A DNA stretch of 47,048 nucleotides from DAOTTY01 sp034437575 (GCA_034437575.1 DAOTTY010000034.1:1-47048), one strand, 5' to 3'. Shown: positions 23,053-31,789, numbered from the stretch's first letter. Notes: generated by a model not told the origin, from the letters alone. Translations and numbers: made by a program.

Positions 23053-23078
23053 AAGAGCGGTGCATTTGCACCGCTCTT
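23053..23078 (-). terminator. Rho-independent terminator of the Flp pilin gene
   Basis: AAGAGCGGTGCA (23053-23064) and TGCACCGCTCTT (23067-23078) are a perfect 12-bp inverted repeat. On the minus strand it is followed by TTGTTTT, and it begins 19 nt after the pilin stop. Confidence 0.8.
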
Positions 23079-23097
23079 CCGTTCCCCATCGCTGAAC

Positions 23098-23244
23098 TTA
23101 GATGTTCACAACGATGTTGGAGAAGACGTTACCGACTGCCGGCCCAAGCAGAGCCAGGATGACGATAACAACTACAGCGACCAGTACCAGAATCAGAGCG
23201 TATTCAACAAGGCCCTGACCCTCTTCACGTGGCTGGTAGATCAT
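23098..23244 (-). CDS. Flp/Fap-type pilin
   Basis: The 48-aa prepilin begins at ATG 23244, with AGGAGG 8 nt upstream on the minus strand. It has a short charged leader (IYQPREEGQ), then GLVEYALILV, the type IV/Flp cleavage motif G|xxxxE with Glu at the fifth position, and a hydrophobic helix (VLVAVVVIVILALLG). The C-terminus is very short. It would be processed by a prepilin peptidase and assembled by Tad machinery, but no tad/cpa genes are present in this window. It has its own promoter and a strong terminator, suggesting a highly expressed single-gene unit. Confidence 0.85.
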   Translation of the reverse strand: MIYQPREEGQGLVEYALILVLVAVVVIVILALLGPAVGNVFSNIVVNI

Positions 23245-23295
23245 GATGATGCCTCCTATTAGGATGATTATTGGTTGCCATCGCAACCTGACTAC

Positions 23296-23339
23296 AAAAT
23301 ATCACAGTGCATGTTGGCTTGTCAAAGCGTAAAGCCAAC
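23296..23339 (-). promoter_or_regulatory. pilin promoter with overlapping inverted repeat
   Basis: Minus-strand -35 TTGACA (23325-23320), 18-bp spacer, -10 TATTTT (23301-23296). GTTGGCTT (23313-23320) and AAGCCAAC (23332-23339) are perfect 8-bp inverted arms that bracket the -35 box and could be an operator. Confidence 0.5.
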
Positions 23340-23344
23340 TTTTG

Positions 23345-23364
23345 CAGGGTTTTAACAAAACCTG
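23345..23364 (-). terminator. stem-loop after the gene at 23374
   Basis: GGTTTT/AAAACC with CAG/CTG flanks forms a stem-loop 10 nt after the stop codon of the 152-aa gene, separating it from the pilin promoter. Confidence 0.5.
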
Positions 23365-23373
23365 TTTGCATGA

Positions 23374-23832
23374 CTAAATCTGGCTATTACTGGCTGCTGT
23401 GCTGGATGGGATGGCACTCAAATGGTCGCTCAGGGCCGTCATAGGCTGGCTTAGCGATTCAGGAAGGTCATCGGATTGGGCTAGCATTTGCACCCAATAC
23501 TGGTCGTTCAGGTTGGCGGCATACAGCGCCGTCAGCGAGTGATCGGTGACGTTTTCTAACAAGTAGGGGTACTCGTCGCCCAGGTGATAGCGCACAGCCT
23601 CTAGCACGGTTTTCATGGACATATCGCGCCCGTCAACGTGGATGGTGATCTGCTCAGCCGCTGCTGCGCTCAAATTCGCCTGAGCCATGTGTTTTTCAAT
23701 CGCAGTCAGGTGGGCCTGCCCGTCTTTCATCCACTTGAACAGCACCGGGAATTTACGCTCTGCGGGGGATTGAATGGTTTCGCCGCGAAGGGTCAGGCGC
23801 AGCGCCTCGAAAAAGGCCCGAAGGTTGTGCAT
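23374..23832 (-). CDS. hypothetical helical protein, 152 aa
   Basis: A mainly alpha-helical soluble protein from ATG 23832. Helices appear around RAFFEALRLTLRGE, PVLFKWMKDGQAHLTAIEKH, MKTVLEAVRYHLGDEYPYLL and LTALYAANLNDQYWVQML. It ends with a Ser/Thr/Ala-rich low-complexity tail. No family was recognised. It stands between the CAP/LysM gene and the pilin unit on the same strand with a terminator after it. Confidence 0.6.
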   Translation of the reverse strand: MHNLRAFFEALRLTLRGETIQSPAERKFPVLFKWMKDGQAHLTAIEKHMAQANLSAAAAEQITIHVDGRDMSMKTVLEAVRYHLGDEYPYLLENVTDHSLTALYAANLNDQYWVQMLAQSDDLPESLSQPMTALSDHLSAIPSSTAASNSQI

Positions 23833-23871
23833 GGCGTTCCTTGCGTTCGATTTCGGTCAACGTCCCTCAGT

Positions 23872-24951
23872 TTAACGTCTCAGGTATCGCAGAACGAGTT
23901 CGACCCCGGCCCCGACGATGAGAATCATCTGCACTGCGATGGCAAGCAACAGCCATGGCGACCGATCTGGCAGGACAGTGATGCGGGCTTGCTCAGCCTG
24001 CCCGCCAACCGGGAGGGCTTGATTTTCGTCGGGCACGGCAGCAATGGCCAGCGGTGTTTCAGTTGCGGTTGATAAAGGTTGTAGTGTTGTGACGGCATCC
24101 GTTGTGGGTGTGGTCGTCAGGGTGGGTTGTGATTGGGTGACAGTTGGGGTGGCCGTCCTGGTGGGTTGGGGTGTGCGCGTGGCCGTTGGTTCAGCCGGTG
24201 TTGGGGTGTAGGTGCCATCTGCCGGTGGGACGAGCAGCACGCCGCCAATTTCGAGTTCGCGCACGCTGAATTCGTCCATCTCGTTGATTTCTAGCATGTA
24301 GGGCACATCATCCCAGGTGTAACCATAAAGAAGCGCAATGTCCCCGATGGTGTCGCCCGATTGAATTTCGTGCATCAGGTTGCCGACGGCATCCACACCC
24401 ACCACGTAAGATGGCGGCGGCGGCACTGGCGCAGCGGACTCACCGCTGCTGGCATTGCTGGCAGATGCAGGGCTGCCGTTGGCTGTGAGGTTACTAGGCG
24501 CGGTGCCCCCGAAGACGAGCACATAGGCTGTGCCAATGCTGCCGCTGGCGGTGGCAATACCCACATGCTGATAGGCGGGGTTGGTCAGGCTGCGGTAATG
24601 CATCCCACTGTTGACCCAAAACGTCCAGGCGGTGTCTACCCCGGCATTCCCCGCATAGATGTTTTCGCTTACCCACTGTGACCCGTAACCTGCGGCGGCG
24701 GCGCGTGTTCTAGGGGTAGAGCCGTCCGCCTGTGTGTGGCTAACCTGGCCGGTTACAGCCATCCACTGGGCATGATTGAGCGCTGCCTGGCTGAGCGCAC
24801 CGTTCAGGGTGTAGGGGGGCAGCCCCACCGACGCCCGCAAGCTGTTGATGCGGTTGAGCAGGTCATTTTCACTTTGGGCACTGGCAACGGCTGCCACGCT
24901 CAGCAGCAAGATGACAACCGTTACAAACCTGAGTTTTTGGGTGTGATGCAT
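23872..24951 (-). CDS. secreted/surface protein with CAP (SCP/PR1) and LysM domains
   Basis: This 359-aa protein begins at ATG 24951 (upstream in-frame starts exist but lack an SD). The signal peptide is RFVTVVILLLSVAAVASA. A bacterial CAP domain follows at about 30-160: LLNRINSLRASVGLPP, LNHAQWMA, VSHTQADG, WVSENIYAG, HYRSLTNPAYQHVGIA. A LysM repeat lies at about 205-265 (HEIQSGDTIGDIALLYG... INEMDEFSVRELEIGGVLLV), which would bind peptidoglycan or glycans. A Thr/Pro linker and a C-terminal hydrophobic helix with RYLRR follow, giving membrane anchoring. It is divergent from plsY. Confidence 0.88.
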   Translation of the reverse strand: MHHTQKLRFVTVVILLLSVAAVASAQSENDLLNRINSLRASVGLPPYTLNGALSQAALNHAQWMAVTGQVSHTQADGSTPRTRAAAAGYGSQWVSENIYAGNAGVDTAWTFWVNSGMHYRSLTNPAYQHVGIATASGSIGTAYVLVFGGTAPSNLTANGSPASASNASSGESAAPVPPPPSYVVGVDAVGNLMHEIQSGDTIGDIALLYGYTWDDVPYMLEINEMDEFSVRELEIGGVLLVPPADGTYTPTPAEPTATRTPQPTRTATPTVTQSQPTLTTTPTTDAVTTLQPLSTATETPLAIAAVPDENQALPVGGQAEQARITVLPDRSPWLLLAIAVQMILIVGAGVELVLRYLRR

Positions 24952-25036
24952 AGGGTTTTTCACGAAAACCATCACTTCAATACAAACGGCGAGTAGTTTG
25001 GCACAGCCCATCTTTTTTGTGTAGCAACAGTTTTAC

Positions 25037-25063
25037 TTGACAGCGCCGTTTTGGCGTTATAAT
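25037..25063 (+). promoter_or_regulatory. plsY promoter
   Basis: Perfect -35 TTGACA (25037-25042) and perfect -10 TATAAT (25058-25063) with an unusually short 15-bp spacer. The spacer contains the inverted repeat CGCC-GTTTT-GGCG, which could be a regulator site that twists the promoter. Confidence 0.6.
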
Positions 25064-25102
25064 GAATTCGTTGCAAAATTGTAAACCAAACAGGGAACTT
25101 CA

Positions 25103-25744
25103 ATGTCCGTTCTGCCGAGCGCTTTTTTTGTCGTGATACTGAGCTATTTGATCGGGGCCATTCCCTTTGCCTACATCGTCGCCCGGCTCAACGGCATCAA
25201 TATCTTTGAAGTGGGCAGCGGCAACATGGGCACCACCAACGTGATTCGGGCTGTCGGTCCGGTACGTGGGATTGGCGTGCTGCTGCTGGACTTGATTAAG
25301 GGTATTGTCGCTATTTTGATTGCTCGCATCATCTTACAGCCTTACGCCGATACGGCAACTGTACTGGCCGCGATTGCCGCGATTGTGGGGCATAATTGGT
25401 CTGTCTTCGCCTGGATGGTCACCGGTAAGCTGCGTGGGGGTAAGGGCGCAGCCACGGCCCTGGGTACCTTCCTGATGGTTGCCCCCATCTGGCTGACGGT
25501 TGTTATGCTGGCGGTTGGTACCACCATTTTGCTGCGAACGCGCTACATGTCATTGGCGGTGTTAGTGATGGTTTGCATCGCTGCGCCTGCCCTGGTAATT
25601 CTGTCGGTTGTGCCTGCCAGCCCACTCAATGAGAATCATCTCGTATATGCCCTAGCCCTTACTGGCATGATCTTCTACCGCTTTCGTGACAACATCCAGC
25701 GGCTGCGGGCCGGTGATGAACGTCGTGTGGGTGAACGCGCTTAG
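25103..25744 (+). CDS. plsY: glycerol-3-phosphate acyltransferase PlsY
   Basis: This membrane enzyme transfers an acyl group from acyl-phosphate to glycerol-3-phosphate, the first step of phospholipid synthesis. It has 213 aa and several transmembrane helices. The three PlsY motifs are present: GSGNMGTTNVIRAVG, LDLIKG, and GHNWSVFAW...KLRGGKGAAT. The start ATG 25103 follows the strong promoter. It is immediately followed, without gap, by the secreted protein gene at 25745. Confidence 0.95.
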   Translation: MSVLPSAFFVVILSYLIGAIPFAYIVARLNGINIFEVGSGNMGTTNVIRAVGPVRGIGVLLLDLIKGIVAILIARIILQPYADTATVLAAIAAIVGHNWSVFAWMVTGKLRGGKGAATALGTFLMVAPIWLTVVMLAVGTTILLRTRYMSLAVLVMVCIAAPALVILSVVPASPLNENHLVYALALTGMIFYRFRDNIQRLRAGDERRVGERA

Positions 25745-26455
25745 ATGCACCACAAACGTCGGTGGTTTACAAGGGGGCTGGGTGCCGCTGTGTTGCTCAT
25801 GGTAGCTAGTATGATGCTCGCCCCTGGTCGCCTACCCGTTTTTGCCCAGCGCCCCACACTGCCCCCGTCATGGACGCCGACCTTCACACCTACAGCGACG
25901 GAGACCTTTACCCCAACCATGACGCCCAGCCCCACACACACACTCAGTCCAGCAGAATTTTGTGAGGCTCAGTTCTTCACCGTTATTCCAGGGTCGGGTA
26001 CGTCTGTGCCGTTCACAGGCGCGTTCAAGGCACTGGTTGGGTCTGACGCGGCAAATACCACGCTGATCTTCCGGTTGACGCATCGCCTGGGGGGTGAGCA
26101 AGCCGTTGAGGAGTATCCACGTCCCCGGCTGGTAAATTTTGAGGTACCTATTCGTGTGCTGCCGCGCCCTGGTTTATATGACTGGCAGTTCCAACTGGTA
26201 GATGCAGACGGAAACGTGCTGTGTGAGGAAAGCGGGTACTTCTTCGCGGGCCGTGAGGAGTGGGTTACGCCAACGGCAACACCTACGGAGGCACCGCCCG
26301 TTGTTGTGGTGACGGCCACGCCCCAAAACACACCAACGCCGATTGTTATCATTGTCACGGCCACCCCGGAAGGGTTTGAACCCACACCTGAACCCGCCAT
26401 CCGTGAGCGCCTGACGCCAACTATGCCGCCAACGGCTATCACCCCAGACCGCTAA
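25745..26455 (+). CDS. secreted Thr/Pro-rich protein of unknown function
   Basis: The 236-aa protein has a signal peptide (about 1-34, ending PVFAQ). A low-complexity TPT/TPS linker follows, then a folded central domain (about 70-170) with two Cys and beta-strand pattern (VPFTGAFKALVG, LIFRLTHRL, GLYDWQFQLVDADGNVLCE), and another Pro/Thr-rich tail. The central pattern could be an Ig-like or carbohydrate-binding sandwich, which is only a guess. ATG 25745 starts directly after the plsY stop, so they share a transcript. Confidence 0.65.
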   Translation: MHHKRRWFTRGLGAAVLLMVASMMLAPGRLPVFAQRPTLPPSWTPTFTPTATETFTPTMTPSPTHTLSPAEFCEAQFFTVIPGSGTSVPFTGAFKALVGSDAANTTLIFRLTHRLGGEQAVEEYPRPRLVNFEVPIRVLPRPGLYDWQFQLVDADGNVLCEESGYFFAGREEWVTPTATPTEAPPVVVVTATPQNTPTPIVIIVTATPEGFEPTPEPAIRERLTPTMPPTAITPDR

Positions 26456-26479
26456 CTTACGATACAATCAAAATCGCTA

Positions 26480-27370
26480 ATGAACACTTATGAGTCGAAG
26501 CTCCAACAGGAAGCAGCCCTGTGGGGCAGTGTTGACGTACAGGGTGCCGTTACCACCCCACCGGACTGGCGCATCCACCGTGATTTGCTGCACAACATTG
26601 TCATGCATACCGCAGACGTTGACGCGCTGTTAGCGCTGGTTGCCCCCGGAATGCAAACGCTGGAATTGGGGTGCGGTTCCGGGTGGTTGACGCTGGCGAT
26701 GGCCCAACAGGGCGCGACCGCAACGGGCCTGGACATTAGCGAACGGTCGCTGGATGTGGCAACAATCTACTATGACGCCATCGCGGGGGAAGTCACGGGT
26801 TGCGTAATGTATGAGGTGGCTGATCTGAACCGCCTGACGCTGCCCGCTGCCACCTACGACATGATCGTGACGCGGGGCACGCTGCACCACCTCATCGAGA
26901 TGGAACACGTTGTTGCCGAGGTGTACAAAGCCCTTAAACCGGGGGGCCTGTTTTGGGTGAGCGACCAGGATGGCGACGAGGCATTACATACTGCCCTGTT
27001 CGCCAGTGCCTTAATGTTTGTGCTGCCAACGGTGGTGAGCTACCGGGATAAGGTACGCGGCCTGTTGCAGTTTGGGGTACAGGCACCGCAGCGCATCAAA
27101 GCCAGCATGGAGGCCGAGGGCCTGTCCCCGTTTGAAGGGGCTGGACGCGAGCATGATTGGGTGTCGCTGGTTAAGCAGCGCTTTCTGATCGAGCGGCAGA
27201 TCATCAAACCCGCCGTCACGGGCTACATGGCCCATCAGCTTGACTTACCCTATATCCAGGCCGTGGCTGCGCTGCGGGTAATCAAGTTGGTTGATAACGT
27301 CCTGACAAAACTCGGCGTAATCCACTCAACGGGCGTAATTTTGTATGCTCGTAAGCCGCTGGCGACGTGA
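26480..27370 (+). CDS. class I SAM-dependent methyltransferase
   Basis: The 296-aa protein carries the SAM-binding motif I LELGCGSGWLTLAM, the acidic motif II GLDISERSL, and the post-II block MIVTRGTLHHLIEMEHVV followed by ALKPGGLFWVSDQDG. These are typical of Methyltransf_11/25 enzymes. The substrate is unknown; the C-terminal 120 residues are family-specific. It follows the secreted protein gene by 24 bp and could be in the plsY transcript. Confidence 0.85.
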   Translation: MNTYESKLQQEAALWGSVDVQGAVTTPPDWRIHRDLLHNIVMHTADVDALLALVAPGMQTLELGCGSGWLTLAMAQQGATATGLDISERSLDVATIYYDAIAGEVTGCVMYEVADLNRLTLPAATYDMIVTRGTLHHLIEMEHVVAEVYKALKPGGLFWVSDQDGDEALHTALFASALMFVLPTVVSYRDKVRGLLQFGVQAPQRIKASMEAEGLSPFEGAGREHDWVSLVKQRFLIERQIIKPAVTGYMAHQLDLPYIQAVAALRVIKLVDNVLTKLGVIHSTGVILYARKPLAT

Positions 27371-27445
27371 GGACTCATTTAGAGTGGGGTGTTGCTGCTG
27401 GCAGGGCTGCGGTATAAATCTTGTGTTAGCAATCGCGCCTGTTGA

Positions 27446-27474
27446 TTGCTGCTTGAACCTTTCCCGTCTATACT
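27446..27474 (+). promoter_or_regulatory. possible mutS2 promoter
   Basis: TTGCTG (27446-27451), 17-bp spacer, TATACT (27469-27474), 32 bp before the ATG. Both hexamers are imperfect. Confidence 0.3.
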
Positions 27475-27506
27475 GACCCTCTAGCATAGAGGCAAAAGAT
27501 CCCAAC

Positions 27507-29927
27507 ATGATAAGCCAGAAAACCCTCGAGACGCTCGAACTACAAAAGGTTTTGGAGCGCCTCGCCAATTACACGTCTTTTTCCGCCGGGAAGGAGATGG
27601 CCCGCGACCTCTTCCCGACGACGAATTTAGAAGAAGCCCAGACGTGGCAGCAGGAAGTGGCCGAAGTGCGCGAGTTGATGGAGAAAAACGAAAACCGTAT
27701 CAACCTGGGCAGCGTGCGGGATGTGCGCGATGTGGCCATTTCCGCTGTGCGTGGGGTGGTCATTGAGCCAAACGTCCTGCTGGACATCCGGCTAACGCTG
27801 CGCCGCGCCGAAACAATCAAGCGCACGCTAACGAAAATGAAGCACCAGTTCCCGCTGTTGGCCAACATCGTCACGGAAATTGAGCCGTGCAACGAGCTAC
27901 AGCAGTCTATCGAAAAGGCCATTGACGATAACGGCGAAGTCCGGGACAGCGCCAGCCCACGTCTGGCGATCATCCGGCGTGACCTGAAAACCACGTTCGA
28001 CAAGCTGCAAACCAAGCTCAACCGCATTATCAGCAGCCCGAACACCGCCCAATACCTGCAAGAAAGCATCATCACGATGCGGAATGGGCGCTATGTGGTG
28101 CCCGTAAAGGCGGATTTTAAGGGGCGGCTGCGCGGCATTTTGCATGATACGTCTTCATCTGGCGCGACGGTGTTCATTGAGCCGGAAGCCACTGTGGAAC
28201 TCAACAACGAGTGGCGCGACCTGCAACTGCAAGAGGAGAAGGAAATCCGGCGCATTTTGGCCACGCTGACCGAAGAGGTGGGCGAAAACAGCGAGGATGT
28301 CGTCCGCACAGTGGATGTATTGGCCTACATTGACCTCGTGAAAGCAAAGGCCGAGTTTGCCGAGCAGATCAATGGAGCGCAGCCGGTGCTGATGCCGTTC
28401 AAACAGCGCGGTAGCCACCCGAACCACCCCGGCAGCATGATCTACTTTGAGCAAGCCCGCCACCCGCTTATTCCTGGCAAGGTGGTGCCAATTGATGTCG
28501 AGTTTGACGACGACACATGGTCACTGGTCATCACCGGGCCGAACACGGGCGGTAAAACCGTCGCGCTGAAGACGGTTGGCCTGTTAACGCTAATGGCCCA
28601 GTGTGGGCTGCATCTGCCGTGTGTGGATGCCAAGCTATCTGTGTTTGAGGGCATTTATGCAGATATTGGCGATGAACAGAGCATCGAGCAATCGCTGAGT
28701 ACGTTTTCCGCGCACATGACAAACACCATCGACATCCTGGAAAAGTGCGATGATCGCTCACTGGTGCTGCTGGATGAGGTCGGCGCAGGGACTGACCCGG
28801 CAGAAGGGTCGGCGTTGGCACGGGCAATCCTGAACAATCTGGTGGCCAAGCGGGCAACGACGATGGTCACAACGCACCACCCTGAACTCAAGTCCTATGC
28901 GGTCGAAACCGAGGGCATCCGTAATGCCAGCGTGGAATTTGACATCGAAACGCTGTCGCCTACCTACCGCCTGATTATCGGCTTGCCGGGGCGCTCTAAT
29001 GCGCTGGCAATCGCCTCTCGATTGGGCCTGCAAGAGACCGTCATTGAAGACGCCCGCACGATGGTCAGCAGTGCTGACCTTGACGCAGACAAGATGCTTG
29101 ACGAAATCCACCGCTCACGCGAAGAAGCCCGCCGCCGCGAGGCCGATATTGCTGCCTTGCAAGAAGACATCGAAGCGGAACGGGCCGAATTACGAGAACG
29201 GTTGGACAAGCTGGAAGACGAACGCCGCGATGTGTTGATTCAGGCGCAGCGCAAGGCGGAAAGCGAGGTCAACGAACTGCGTGAGGAACTCAAACGACTG
29301 CGAAAGGACATGCGCTCGGCTTCCATGCCGCTGGAAAATCTACGCGCCATCCAGGAGACGGCAGACCGACTGGTAGAATATGCGCGTCAGCCCTTTGAGG
29401 GCGCGGATGCCGTCGAGGTGCCCCCGGCATATGAATCTACGTGGAAGCCGCGCCTGGGCGACACGGTGTGGATGGAAACACTCAAGGCCGAAGGCCAGGT
29501 GGTGGAACTGGAACGTGAGGAGGCGCTGGTTCAGGTGGGCACGCTCAAAATCCGAGCGGGCATTCACGACCTCAAGCGCCCCAACCGCCAGGACAAGCGC
29601 GTGGCTGAAAAGGAGCGGTCGCGGCGGCGGACGGGCACAACCCAGTACAAGGAGGCGCACCCACAGGTGGAATCGCCAGGGTTGGAACTGGACCTGCGCG
29701 GCCAACGGGTTGAGCAAGCCCTTAAAAACCTGGACGAGTACATCGACGCAGCTTACCTGAGCGGCCTGCCCTTCGCCCGCGTGATTCACGGTAAGGGCAC
29801 GGGCGCACTACGCAAGGCCGTCCGTGAGATGGTAGAAGCCCATCCACTTGTGAATAAGGTCATCGAGGCCAAGCCCAACGAGGGCGGTGAAGGCGTCACA
29901 GTTATTCATATGGCGTCACTGCGCTAG
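27507..29927 (+). CDS. mutS2: endonuclease MutS2 / ribosome collision factor RqcU
   Basis: The 806-aa protein has the full MutS2 architecture. There is a helical core, then the ATPase with Walker A GPNTGGKTVALKT at about 343-355, Walker B SLVLLDEVGAGTDPAEGSAL, and the HxH region MVTTHHPELKSYA. A long charged coiled coil follows (about 510-610), then a KOW-like segment, and a C-terminal Smr domain (about 727-806) with LDLRGQ and HGKGTG. Family members suppress homologous recombination or split collided ribosomes. It lacks the mismatch-recognition domain of MutS. Single gene with its own upstream region. Confidence 0.96.
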   Translation: MISQKTLETLELQKVLERLANYTSFSAGKEMARDLFPTTNLEEAQTWQQEVAEVRELMEKNENRINLGSVRDVRDVAISAVRGVVIEPNVLLDIRLTLRRAETIKRTLTKMKHQFPLLANIVTEIEPCNELQQSIEKAIDDNGEVRDSASPRLAIIRRDLKTTFDKLQTKLNRIISSPNTAQYLQESIITMRNGRYVVPVKADFKGRLRGILHDTSSSGATVFIEPEATVELNNEWRDLQLQEEKEIRRILATLTEEVGENSEDVVRTVDVLAYIDLVKAKAEFAEQINGAQPVLMPFKQRGSHPNHPGSMIYFEQARHPLIPGKVVPIDVEFDDDTWSLVITGPNTGGKTVALKTVGLLTLMAQCGLHLPCVDAKLSVFEGIYADIGDEQSIEQSLSTFSAHMTNTIDILEKCDDRSLVLLDEVGAGTDPAEGSALARAILNNLVAKRATTMVTTHHPELKSYAVETEGIRNASVEFDIETLSPTYRLIIGLPGRSNALAIASRLGLQETVIEDARTMVSSADLDADKMLDEIHRSREEARRREADIAALQEDIEAERAELRERLDKLEDERRDVLIQAQRKAESEVNELREELKRLRKDMRSASMPLENLRAIQETADRLVEYARQPFEGADAVEVPPAYESTWKPRLGDTVWMETLKAEGQVVELEREEALVQVGTLKIRAGIHDLKRPNRQDKRVAEKERSRRRTGTTQYKEAHPQVESPGLELDLRGQRVEQALKNLDEYIDAAYLSGLPFARVIHGKGTGALRKAVREMVEAHPLVNKVIEAKPNEGGEGVTVIHMASLR

Positions 29928-29973
29928 GGGTTGGCTTAGGAATCGTCCGAGCGTGTCTTATTTGTGCAATCTG

Positions 29974-29990
29974 GCGTGTATAATGCACGC
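29974..29990 (+). promoter_or_regulatory. -10 region with flanking inverted repeat before the acyltransferase gene
   Basis: TATAAT (29979-29984) sits inside the inverted repeat GCGTG (29974-29978) and CACGC (29986-29990), suggesting an operator over the -10. No good -35 is visible. Confidence 0.4.
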
Positions 29991-30018
29991 ATAAACGTAT
30001 ACGAACAGGTACGCTCTG

Positions 30019-30642
30019 ATGCTCAAATCCACAGGAAGCTGGTTGTTCAACACGGTTGTCATCCCGATATATGTGGGGGTTATGGAGCGCATACTGGGCT
30101 GGCAGGTTGACGGCTACACAATTACAGAGCGTAAGCTCATCCTGCTGACGGAGCCGCATACGTCCAATTTTGACATCATGGTGGTGTTCTATTGGGCGTG
30201 CAAGATACGGCGTCGCGTTCACTTTGTCATCAAAAAAGAGACGCAAAACTGGTTCTTGATTGGGCGCTTTTTGACGTGGGCTGGCGCGATTTACATCGAC
30301 CGGGATGCCCCCTTGAGTGCCCTCAAAACCATTCTACGCGAACTGCGGGCCAAAGATGACTTCATCTTGCTGATTGCCCCAAGCGGCACCCGCAAATATA
30401 CCGATGGCTGGAAGCCCGGATTCTATTACATCGCACAAAAGGCCAAAGTGCCCATTATCGCCGCCGGGGCAGATTTCGCCCGTAAGCGGGCCATAATTGC
30501 CACCCCACTCTACCCTACTGGCGATATTCACGCGGACATTGAGCGAATGCGCCCGTTCCTGGAGCAAATTACAGCCAAACATCCTGAGCGAGTTGCCCCT
30601 ATCCGTTTGCTGGCAGAAAAACAGGAAAACGTGCCCATTTAG
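30019..30642 (+). CDS. lysophospholipid acyltransferase family protein (PlsC-like)
   Basis: This 207-aa protein has the acyltransferase catalytic motif H-x4-D as PHTSNFD (His47, Asp52). The arginine-containing AIYIDRD block and APSGTRKYTDGWKPGFYYIA correspond to motifs II and III; the usual EGTR is SGTR here. It may be a 1-acylglycerol-3-phosphate acyltransferase, acting after PlsY in phospholipid synthesis, but other acyl acceptors are possible. A single hydrophobic N-terminal stretch would associate it with the membrane. Confidence 0.82.
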   Translation: MLKSTGSWLFNTVVIPIYVGVMERILGWQVDGYTITERKLILLTEPHTSNFDIMVVFYWACKIRRRVHFVIKKETQNWFLIGRFLTWAGAIYIDRDAPLSALKTILRELRAKDDFILLIAPSGTRKYTDGWKPGFYYIAQKAKVPIIAAGADFARKRAIIATPLYPTGDIHADIERMRPFLEQITAKHPERVAPIRLLAEKQENVPI

Positions 30643-30752
30643 GCAGTTTTTAGTCAAAAACCACAGAATCCCACGAAAAAGCGTTGGCGCAGTTACATAA
30701 AGTTCAGTACAATGCCTAACAGAATGAATTTCTATATAAAGGCAGGCGTCAA

Positions 30753-31157
30753 TTGGGCAAGAACTTCTCAATCCAACCCCAAACCCATGAAGGTGGGTGC
30801 TATGTGTTATGTGTTATTCATCAATGGCAAGACTGGCACCAGATTCGAGAAGGCGTTGTTAAGGTCAAGCAAGCCGTTGATACGATGCCCACTACAAAGC
30901 ATGTGGTTTACGTTTTCAAAAACAACATAGAGGTTCCCAAGCCCTGGTCACTGCCGCTGATTGCACAGTTTTTAGAAACCCTTCACGCAACGGGCCACAC
31001 AAGCGTATTGGTTAACGCCCCACGCCAACTGCGGGTATTCGTGCGGATGGCCCAGCAGGTTTATGATTCTGATGATACACAACCTGGCGTGGTCTTTGTG
31101 GACGCGCTAACTGATTTACCGTACACAACACCTGCGGCAGCGGTGCCTGCACGTTAG
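30753..31157 (+). CDS. hypothetical 134-aa protein, distant paralogue of the 5496 gene
   Basis: The start is TTG 30753 with AGGCAGG upstream (weak); no in-frame ATG exists near the N-terminus. The order IHQWQDWHQIREGVVKVKQA, VVYVFKNN, LIAQFLETLHATGHTSVLVN, MAQQVYDS matches the helix-strand layout of the 134-aa protein at 5496, including the paired Trp near residue 30 and identical length. Function is unknown; a STAS-like fold is possible. Its 3' end overlaps the rimI stop region by 4 bp (convergent). Confidence 0.55.
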   Translation: MGKNFSIQPQTHEGGCYVLCVIHQWQDWHQIREGVVKVKQAVDTMPTTKHVVYVFKNNIEVPKPWSLPLIAQFLETLHATGHTSVLVNAPRQLRVFVRMAQQVYDSDDTQPGVVFVDALTDLPYTTPAAAVPAR

Positions 31158-31780
31158 GCTGGTTTATGGCCGCTGGTGTACTGGTCTAGCAGCCCCAGCC
31201 GCTTACAGTACTGCTGGTAGCTGCTCTCAAACGCGGATGGGTTGCCTGCCTGGGCAAAAACCAACCGCATGTCATAGGCATCCTCATCGTTATCGAAGTA
31301 GTATCCCTGTTTGATGCCGTGTACCTGAAAGCCATGTTTTCGATACAGCGCCTGCGCGGGCTTATTACTCACACGCACTTCTAAAACCACATAGCGCACG
31401 CCCAACGTCAGCGCACGGCGCAGCATTGCCACCAGCGCCAACTCTCCCCACCCCTGGCCGCGATAGTCCGGGTGACTGGCAATCGTGCTGATGTGGGCTT
31501 CATCACCGAAGTGCCACAACCCCCCATACGCCAACAACACATGATTGAAGCGCTGCCGCCGGGTGAGCGACTGCCACAGGCTTTGCCACTGATGGGTGGT
31601 GGGTAGGCGTTCGATGCGGTCTACGGCAACCATGTGGCTGTAATGGGAGCGGGTGATTTCTCGCAGGTAGGTTTGGGTTGACCAGGGCGTTGAGAAAGAC
31701 CGTTCCTCGATCCAACTCACCTGCGCCAAATCTGAGGGCCGCAAGTAGCGGACGCGATAAAGCGATTGGTGTTGCGACAT
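31154..31780 (-). CDS. rimI: ribosomal-protein-alanine N-acetyltransferase RimI-like (GNAT)
   Basis: This 208-aa GNAT acetyltransferase has the N-terminal RYLRPSDLAQVSWIEERSF-like segment. Motif A is STIASHPDYRGQGWGELALV, the acetyl-CoA pyrophosphate loop, and the C-terminal motif B is VSNKPAQALYRKHGFQVHG. It modifies a protein N-terminus in RimI homologues. Its position directly after tsaB and tsaE is the usual tsaE-tsaB-rimI arrangement and supports the call. It is somewhat longer than E. coli RimI (148 aa), with an insertion around residues 55-80. Confidence 0.85.
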   Translation of the reverse strand: MSQHQSLYRVRYLRPSDLAQVSWIEERSFSTPWSTQTYLREITRSHYSHMVAVDRIERLPTTHQWQSLWQSLTRRQRFNHVLLAYGGLWHFGDEAHISTIASHPDYRGQGWGELALVAMLRRALTLGVRYVVLEVRVSNKPAQALYRKHGFQVHGIKQGYYFDNDEDAYDMRLVFAQAGNPSAFESSYQQYCKRLGLLDQYTSGHKPA

Positions 31781-31789
31781 GCTAGCAGC

